Assembly (NCBI GenBank): GCA_963840545.1
Contig: CAWIZE010000001.1
Coordinates: 558,001 to 622,000, forward strand
Direction of reading: 5' to 3'
DNA from: JAKAWQ01 sp963840545
GTDB taxonomy: Bacteria; Pseudomonadota; Alphaproteobacteria; Acetobacterales; Acetobacteraceae
Length of the DNA stretch: 64,000 bases
Part shown: positions 59,212 to 64,000 of the stretch, piece after piece
Numbering within the stretch: the first letter of the stretch is position 1
How the letters are laid out: each line of letters starts with the position of its first letter
Made by a program: the position numbers and the translations under genes
Notes under the pieces: generated by a model
What the model was told of the DNA's origin: nothing
What the model saw: only the letters and a program-made list of their open reading frames with translations
The model's database searches: none

Positions 59212-60237
59212 ATGGTTGAGGCAAGCCCGGATCCGTCGCGGATCATGCAGGTCGGGATGGGGTTTTTCGCGTCGAAGACGCTCCTGAGTGCGGTCGAGCT
59301 CGGCCTGTTCGCGACCCTTGGCTCGGGGCCGCTCACCGGCGAGGCGCTGCGCGGGCGCCTCGGGCTGCATCCACGCGCCGCCGCCGATTTCTTCGACGCG
59401 CTGGTGGCACTCGGCTTCCTCGCTCGTGACGCGGACGACCCGGACGCGCGCTACGCCAATACCAAGGAGGCGGCTTCCTTCCTTGACCCGGCCAGCCCGG
59501 CCTATCTCGGCGGCCTCCTTGCCATGGCGAGCCAGCGGCTCTATCGGCACTGGAGCAACCTGACCGAAGCGCTGCAGACGGGCCTTCAGCAGAACGAGTC
59601 CAAGGGGGGCGGCGACGTCTTCGCGGCGCTCTATGCCGATCCGGTCCGGCTCGAGCAGTTCCTGGCGGCGATGGCCGCCGTGCAGCAGGCGAATTTCCTG
59701 GCGCTCGCCGACCTCTTCGACTTCGCGCGATACCGGACCGTCTGCGACGTCGGCGGGGCCAGTGCCGCGCTGTCGATCGCGATCGCGCGGCGGCACCCGA
59801 ACATCGCCTGCATCTCCTACGACCTGCCGCAGGTGACGCCCTACGCGCAGCGCCGGATCGAGGCCGCGGGTCTGACGGGCCGGATCGAAGCGCGCAGCGG
59901 CAATTTCCGGGAAGATGATCTGCCGCGGGCGGATGTGATCCTGATGGGCAATGTCCTGCATGACTGGGGGACCGCGACCAAGCAGATGCTGATCGCCAAG
60001 TCCCATGCGGCGACGGCGGAGGGCGGCGCGTTCATCGCGATCGAGACCATCATCGACGATGCGCGACGGGAGAACGTGCTCGGCCTGCTGATGTCGCTCA
60101 ACATGCTCATCGAGACGCCTGACGGATACGACTACACCTTCGCCCAGTTCGATGGCTGGTGCCGCGCGACCGGATTCCGATCGACCACGAAGATCCCACT
60201 GGCGGGCGCGGCGAGCGCCGCGGTGGCTTGGAAATAG
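59212..60237 (+). CDS. SAM-dependent O-methyltransferase (AcnL/CrtF-like)
   Basis: 341 aa from ATG 59212 (MVEASPDPSRIMQVGMGFFA); ATGs at 59185 and 59200 are alternatives. N-terminal dimerisation helices (KTLLSAVELGLFATLGSGPL, LHPRAAADFFDALVALGFLA) precede the Rossmann fold: CDVGGASAALSIAIARRHPN (SAM), ISYDLPQVTPYAQRRI, and the catalytic-base His region ILMGNVLHDWGTATKQM. The layout is that of plant-type O-methyltransferases (PF00891), such as hydroxyneurosporene methyltransferase. Substrate not deducible. Confidence 0.85.
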   Translation: MVEASPDPSRIMQVGMGFFASKTLLSAVELGLFATLGSGPLTGEALRGRLGLHPRAAADFFDALVALGFLARDADDPDARYANTKEAASFLDPASPAYLGGLLAMASQRLYRHWSNLTEALQTGLQQNESKGGGDVFAALYADPVRLEQFLAAMAAVQQANFLALADLFDFARYRTVCDVGGASAALSIAIARRHPNIACISYDLPQVTPYAQRRIEAAGLTGRIEARSGNFREDDLPRADVILMGNVLHDWGTATKQMLIAKSHAATAEGGAFIAIETIIDDARRENVLGLLMSLNMLIETPDGYDYTFAQFDGWCRATGFRSTTKIPLAGAASAAVAWK

Positions 60238-60790
60238 CGGGAAGGGCGAGCGCCATGACGTGCCGGAGGCGTCCGGGTTGATCCAGATCGGCACCGGATA
60301 GAATCGATCCGGCATAGGGTGGTTCAGGGTGGTGTTTGCCGACCGTGCCAGCCGCGATCTCCAACCTGGGACTGTTCAAGCGATCAGATACGGTCTGAAG
60401 CGCAGCGCCTTGCGGCTCCCGTTGATGGCCCCTGTCCCTCTTGCCGCCTGCGGCGTCTTGCAGAGCGATGACGACGCGCTCAAGACACGAAGCCACCCGC
60501 TCCAGCAACCGATCGCCGCCGACAAGATGGAGATCGGCGGGCTGCAAGGGGCGATCAAATGCACTGTCAACAGCAATCTGCTGGTCCCCACGGGCGGCTG
60601 GCAGATGTCCGCGCAAAATCGGCGGGTCGAGCTGACGCTCGCACCTCCCTCGAGCGGAGCGCGACGCGGGCCTCGGGACCGGACGCCCCTCGGCAGGGGT
60701 AACGGAGCAGCCTCGGAGCTGGCCGGGCCGGAGGGGCGATGGCGCGCGTGCGCGATCCTGATAAGGTTCTGCGCTCGTGGGGAGACAAGC
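60238..60790. other. apparently gene-free stretch
   Basis: Between the methyltransferase and the small ORF before the oxidoreductase. Several open frames exist, but all are Arg/Pro-rich and none resembles a known protein. GC is slightly lower than around it, and codon use looks random. It may be the relic of a lost gene. I see no clear promoter or repeat. Confidence 0.5.
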
Positions 60791-60880
60791 ATGCCGGCCG
60801 AGGACGCGCCCATCTGCGACGCCGTAAGGGTGACCCACATCGCCATCACCGCAATCGGCGCGGGCAGGACCCGCGCATGA
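60791..60880 (+). CDS. possible 29-aa leader ORF coupled to the oxidoreductase
   Basis: ATG 60791 follows a good site (GGGGAGACAAGC) and encodes MPAEDAPICDAVRVTHIAI then a short tail; its TGA overlaps the next ATG at 60877. It could be a leader peptide, a degraded domain, or chance. No family match. Confidence 0.3.
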   Translation: MPAEDAPICDAVRVTHIAITAIGAGRTRA

Positions 60881-61896
60881 CACGCCGTCGGGTCGGCATG
60901 ATAGGGCTCGGCATGGCCTCGGCGCCGCATGTCGCGGCGCTGGCAGCACTCGCGCCACGGGTCGAGGTTGCGGCCTGCTTCTCGCCGGGTGCGGAGCGGC
61001 GCGCGCATTTCGCCGCCATGCACGGGCTTCCCACCGTTGCGCGGATCGAGGAGATTTTCGAGGACCCGGCGATCGATTTCCTGCTGATCCTTACGCCGCC
61101 GGCGACGCACCTCCCGCTCGTCGAACGGGCGGCGGCGGCCGGCAAGCACGTGCTGCTCGAAAAGCCGCTGGAAGTGTCGGCCGCGCGTGCGGCCGCGGCG
61201 GTCACGGCGATGGAGCGCGCGGGTCGGACGCTCGGGGTCGTGCTGCAGCACCGCTTCCGCGCCGTCGCGCGCCGACTCGCGGCACTGCTTGCCGAGGGCG
61301 AACTGGGAGACATTCTTTCGGCGAGCGCGGTGATCCGCTGGTGGCGCCCCCTCTCGTATTTCGAGCAGCCGGGGCGAGGGATGAAGGCGCGGGATGGCGG
61401 CGGGGTGCTTCTGACGCAGGCGATCCACACGCTCGACCTTCTCCTCCATCTCGCGGGCCCGGTGCAACGCGGCTTCGCGTTCGCGCGGCGCTCCGGCCTC
61501 CGCCCGATCGATACCGAGGATATCGTCGCCGCAAGCCTCGAATTCTCGAGCGGGGCGATCGGCGTGCTCGACGCCACGACCGTCGCCTATCCGGGGTTTC
61601 CGGAGAGGATCGAGATCGCGGGGACGGCCGGCTCGGCCGTGCTCGTGGCCGAGACGCTCGATGTGTTCTTTCAGAACGGCGGGCCTCTGCATATCGAGGG
61701 CGGCGCGTCGCAGTCGGGCGGGGCGGACCCGATGGCTTTCTCGCCGGCGGCGCATACTGCGCTGCTTGCGGATTTCCTGGATGCGCTCGACGCCGGACGG
61801 GCACCGCTCGCCAGCGGCGCCTCGGCACTCGCCGTGCAGGTGCTGATCGAGGCGCTGCTGCGCTCGGCCGAGGGCGGCGAGGCCGCGCGGCTCTAA
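60877..61896 (+). CDS. Gfo/Idh/MocA-family oxidoreductase
   Basis: 339 aa. N-terminal Rossmann fold: RRRVGMIGLGMASAPHVAAL with the GxGxxxxxH variant, AACFSPGAERRAHFAAM, then LTPPATHLPLVERAAAAGKH and LLEKPLEVSAARA (catalytic EKP Lys). C-terminal alpha/beta domain: GGVLLTQAIHTLDLLLHLAG with the QxxHxxD active-site Asp/His region, and IEIAGTAGSAVLVAETLD. Acts on a sugar or cyclitol with NAD(P); the exact substrate is unknown. Standard length. Start follows an overlapping small ORF. Confidence 0.9.
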   Translation: MTRRRVGMIGLGMASAPHVAALAALAPRVEVAACFSPGAERRAHFAAMHGLPTVARIEEIFEDPAIDFLLILTPPATHLPLVERAAAAGKHVLLEKPLEVSAARAAAAVTAMERAGRTLGVVLQHRFRAVARRLAALLAEGELGDILSASAVIRWWRPLSYFEQPGRGMKARDGGGVLLTQAIHTLDLLLHLAGPVQRGFAFARRSGLRPIDTEDIVAASLEFSSGAIGVLDATTVAYPGFPERIEIAGTAGSAVLVAETLDVFFQNGGPLHIEGGASQSGGADPMAFSPAAHTALLADFLDALDAGRAPLASGASALAVQVLIEALLRSAEGGEAARL

Positions 61897-62012
61897 CCTG
61901 TCCTTCTCACAGTCTGCGCCTGCCCTCGCTTGGTCCTTGCCCCGGCACGATCATCGCGCGATCCTGCGAGAGGTCCGGGTTAGCCCGACCGGGATACGGC
62001 GATGCAGCGGCG

Positions 62013-62852
62013 TCACCCTCCCTTTTTCGCCCGCAGGGAAAAGGACAAGGGGAGGCGCGGATGTCCGTCGGGAAGGCGCCAGAGCCCGTCGGATGCCGGG
62101 ACCAGGCTCGGCACGCCCCGCCACGGCAGGACCTCATGCTCGCGAAACATCGTGATCGTCAGGCCGGCATCGATGAGCGCCCCGAAGATCGCCGAAAGGG
62201 AATGGATCCACTGGCGGCTCGATTGGTTGGTCATGATGGTCGGGTCGCCGGTGTAGGTCGTCGCATCGACGAACTCCATCGGCCGATCGGCTGGCGTTTG
62301 GAAATCGTAGGCTGGCGCGAGCTTGCCGACATGCTCGTCGAGCAAAAGAAAGCCCGGATGGGCTTCGGCAAAATAGAGCTCGCCGCCCGGCGCCAGAACG
62401 GACGCAATGACTTTGGCCCAGCTCCGGACATCCGGCAGCCAGCAGATCGTTCCCCAGGTCGTGAAGACGAGGTCGAACGGGCCGGGCGTCAAGGACGGCG
62501 CCTCACCCACGGTCCCTTGAACGAAATTGGCCTCGAGCCCGGTCTCGTCCGCGAGGTGCTGCGCGACATCCAGCGCGACGGCGGAGAAATCAAGGCCGGT
62601 CGCGACAGCGCCGCGGCGGACGAGGCAGAGCGTGTCGCGCCCCATATGGCATTGCAGATGGAGGACGCGCTTTCCGGAAATATCGCCGAGCTCTGCTGCC
62701 TCGATCGCGTGGAGAGCATCTTCGCCGGCGCGAAAGCGGTCGAGCCGATACTCGCCGGTGGTGTCGCGCGCGTGGATGGCGGCGCGCTCGTCCCAGTTCA
62801 GGCGGTTGACATCGATCGGATCGACCACGGAAGGCGTCCTGTCCAGGCACAA
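62013..62852 (-). CDS. class I SAM-dependent methyltransferase
   Basis: 279 aa. The start PSVVDPIDVNRLNWDERAAI leads to KRVLHLQCHMGRDTLCLVRR (SAM, HLQCHxG variant of the GxGxG loop), VATGLDFSAVALDVAQHLAD (acidic loop) and PFDLVFTTWGTICWLPDVRS. The C-terminal half is small-molecule type (FVDATTYTGDPTIMTNQSSR). HLQCHMG is the form found in a group of bacterial small methyltransferases acting on unknown acids or amines. Convergent with the oxidoreductase gene. Confidence 0.85.
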   Translation of the reverse strand: MCLDRTPSVVDPIDVNRLNWDERAAIHARDTTGEYRLDRFRAGEDALHAIEAAELGDISGKRVLHLQCHMGRDTLCLVRRGAVATGLDFSAVALDVAQHLADETGLEANFVQGTVGEAPSLTPGPFDLVFTTWGTICWLPDVRSWAKVIASVLAPGGELYFAEAHPGFLLLDEHVGKLAPAYDFQTPADRPMEFVDATTYTGDPTIMTNQSSRQWIHSLSAIFGALIDAGLTITMFREHEVLPWRGVPSLVPASDGLWRLPDGHPRLPLSFSLRAKKGG

Positions 62853-62905
62853 CGGGACGCGGGTGTATCAGCCCGAGACGCGCGACGTAAGCCGCGGCGC
62901 CGGGG

Positions 62906-63985
62906 TTAACGCTCCGACTGGACCAGCACGCCGTACCAGCCGAGGCCGCGATAGGTCTCGTAGCCCGGCGTGCGGTGGAAAGCGACGGTTCGCCCGCTTA
63001 AGTCGTGAAAACTGCCGGCGGCCTGGCCGGCATGCTCGATATGCAGGGTCTCGTCGGGCATGCCTGTGCGGTCCGAGGCGGCGATGACGCGCCCATTGGC
63101 GTCGACCAGCGCGACGCGGGTGCGCGCCGCCTCGTCAGGGCTGAGACGGACGCCCTTGACCACGGTCTCGGCCTGCGCACCCCAATCGAAATGAATGGCC
63201 AGCACGCCGATGGCGCGGCCCTGCACCTCCGCCCCCGCGCGCACCGCGGCGGCATAGGTCGCGACGGGCGCGTTGTCGAGCGGGGCGGCGCGCGCGATGT
63301 CGGCGACCGCGAAATGATCGCCCGAGGCGCTCGCCATGGCATCGGTGAACCAGCTCTCGCGCGCAACGTTGGCGCCGAGGACGCGCGGATAGCGATCGGG
63401 CCGGCCGTGGGCGATGACGCGGCCCGCTTTGTCGCAGAGCCAGAGGTCGAGATAGACCGTGTAGGCGCGGAGGATCACGCCGAGCCGCTGGGTGGCATGG
63501 GCGAGGCGCGCCGGATCGGGCCCCTTCGCCGCGTCGAACGTTGCCGCATCGACGATCGCGGCATCGGTCGCCCACCAGCGCACGTCGCAGGTGCGCTCAT
63601 AGAGATTGCGGTCCATGATTTCGATCGCATTGAGCGCAAGATCGACAAGGCGCTGGCCCCGCACCTGCTCGGCCATGCGGGCGCCGACCCGGCGCAGTGC
63701 CTCGAAGGCGGAATGCAATTCGGTGTCCATTTCGGAGGCGAGGCGGGCGACCTCGGCCGCCACCGATCTGACCTCGCCCGCGACGACGCCGAAGCCACGC
63801 CCGGCCTCCCCCGCGCGCGCGGCCTCGATCGTCGCGTTGAGCGCGAGGATCCGCGTCTGTTCGGTGATCGCGTGGATGCCCTTGACCTTCGCGCCCGAAA
63901 TGCGCGCCGCGTCATCGGCCAGCTTCAGGACCCGTTCCGGGCTCGCGAAGCCCTCGGTTTCGGGGAGGCCGACCCGATCGTTCAA
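62906..63985 (-). CDS. chemoreceptor-like protein: MCP hairpin then C-terminal PDC/Cache domain
   Basis: 359 aa from a TTG at 63985 that fits homologous starts (MNDRVGLPE...). Residues ~20-110 carry the MCP signalling hairpin, including ITEQTRILALNATIEAARAG, EAGRGFGVVAGEVRSVAAEV. Then VRGQRLVDLALNAIEIMDR and RTCDVRWWATDAAI lead to a C-terminal PDC/Cache-like sensor: RLGVILRAYTVYLDLWLCDK, GRPDRYPRVLGANVARESWF, GVLAIHFDWGAQAETVVKG, and GRVIAASDRTG. No TMs, so it is cytosolic, and the order is reversed relative to normal chemoreceptors. A palindrome overlaps the start. Confidence 0.8.
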   Translation of the reverse strand: MNDRVGLPETEGFASPERVLKLADDAARISGAKVKGIHAITEQTRILALNATIEAARAGEAGRGFGVVAGEVRSVAAEVARLASEMDTELHSAFEALRRVGARMAEQVRGQRLVDLALNAIEIMDRNLYERTCDVRWWATDAAIVDAATFDAAKGPDPARLAHATQRLGVILRAYTVYLDLWLCDKAGRVIAHGRPDRYPRVLGANVARESWFTDAMASASGDHFAVADIARAAPLDNAPVATYAAAVRAGAEVQGRAIGVLAIHFDWGAQAETVVKGVRLSPDEAARTRVALVDANGRVIAASDRTGMPDETLHIEHAGQAAGSFHDLSGRTVAFHRTPGYETYRGLGWYGVLVQSER

Positions 63986-63993
63986 CGATCGGG
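63973..63993. promoter_or_regulatory. palindrome covering the start of the chemoreceptor-like gene
   Basis: CCCGATCGTT-C-AACGATCGGG, perfect 10-base arms at 63973-63982 and 63984-63993, spanning the TTG start codon. Could be an operator or an RNA hairpin that hides the start. The upstream region is outside the window. Confidence 0.5.
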
Positions 63994-64000
63994 CCCCGGC

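Noticed and set aside
60329..60880. 183-codon ORF before the oxidoreductase
   Set aside because: Random-looking composition through most of its length; only the last 29 codons have a ribosome site and coupling.

Overview
High-GC chromosomal DNA that looks alphaproteobacterial and most likely Rhodospirillales (Acetobacteraceae-like; inference). Supporting signs are a SAM-II type riboswitch ahead of metZ, a DUF4167 gene behind prmC, a CycM-like cytochrome c beside pheA, a yejABEF-type operon and a FixJ/FixK-like regulator pair. Genes are dense, and many neighbours overlap by 1-4 bases (ATGA, GTGA or TGATG), which suggests translational coupling.

1-17.6 kb: part of a contractile-tailed prophage. 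Nearly all its genes are on the minus strand, so they read right to left: Cro-like repressor, zinc/HTH protein, DUF6362-type protein, small and large terminase (the large one frameshifted), portal, XkdF-like protease/scaffold, major capsid, a repeat-rich small protein, a glycosyltransferase-like protein, head-tail connector, tail completion and gp37-like proteins, tail sheath and tail tube. After the tube comes a tightly coupled run of small membrane or secreted proteins that leaves the window at the left edge. One faces the other way: a CI/LexA-type S24 repressor on plus, with an operator-rich gap between it and the Cro-like gene. No integrase or attachment site is visible.

17.6-22.0 kb: a broken IS630-family element, then a CRP/FNR-family regulator divergent from a FixJ-type response regulator. 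From 20.3 to 22.0 kb lies a graveyard of minus-strand fragments of glgB, glgX, treZ and malQ, with a scrap of an ISAzo13-like transposase between the two glgX pieces.

22.0-28.5 kb: the intact front of that same operon, glgE and a treS-maltokinase fusion (trehalose to maltose to maltose-1-phosphate to alpha-glucan). The genes that would branch, debranch and recycle the glucan are the ones in ruins.

28.7-48.8 kb: housekeeping genes. These are prmC, DUF4167, a PHP-UvrD helicase fusion, tRNA-Gly(CCC), riboswitch-metZ, apaG, folE, a NIPSNAP-like gene, yejF/E/B/A peptide transporter, hisN-like phosphatase, cytochrome c, pheA, a small lipoprotein, a K+ or Na+/H+ antiporter, gltX and a CHRD protein. 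48.9-58.9 kb: gltD-gltB (glutamate synthase), then a second Dpp-type ABC transporter without a binding protein in view. 59-64 kb: an O-methyltransferase, a Gfo/Idh/MocA oxidoreductase, a class I methyltransferase and a soluble chemoreceptor-like protein with its sensor domain at the C-terminus.
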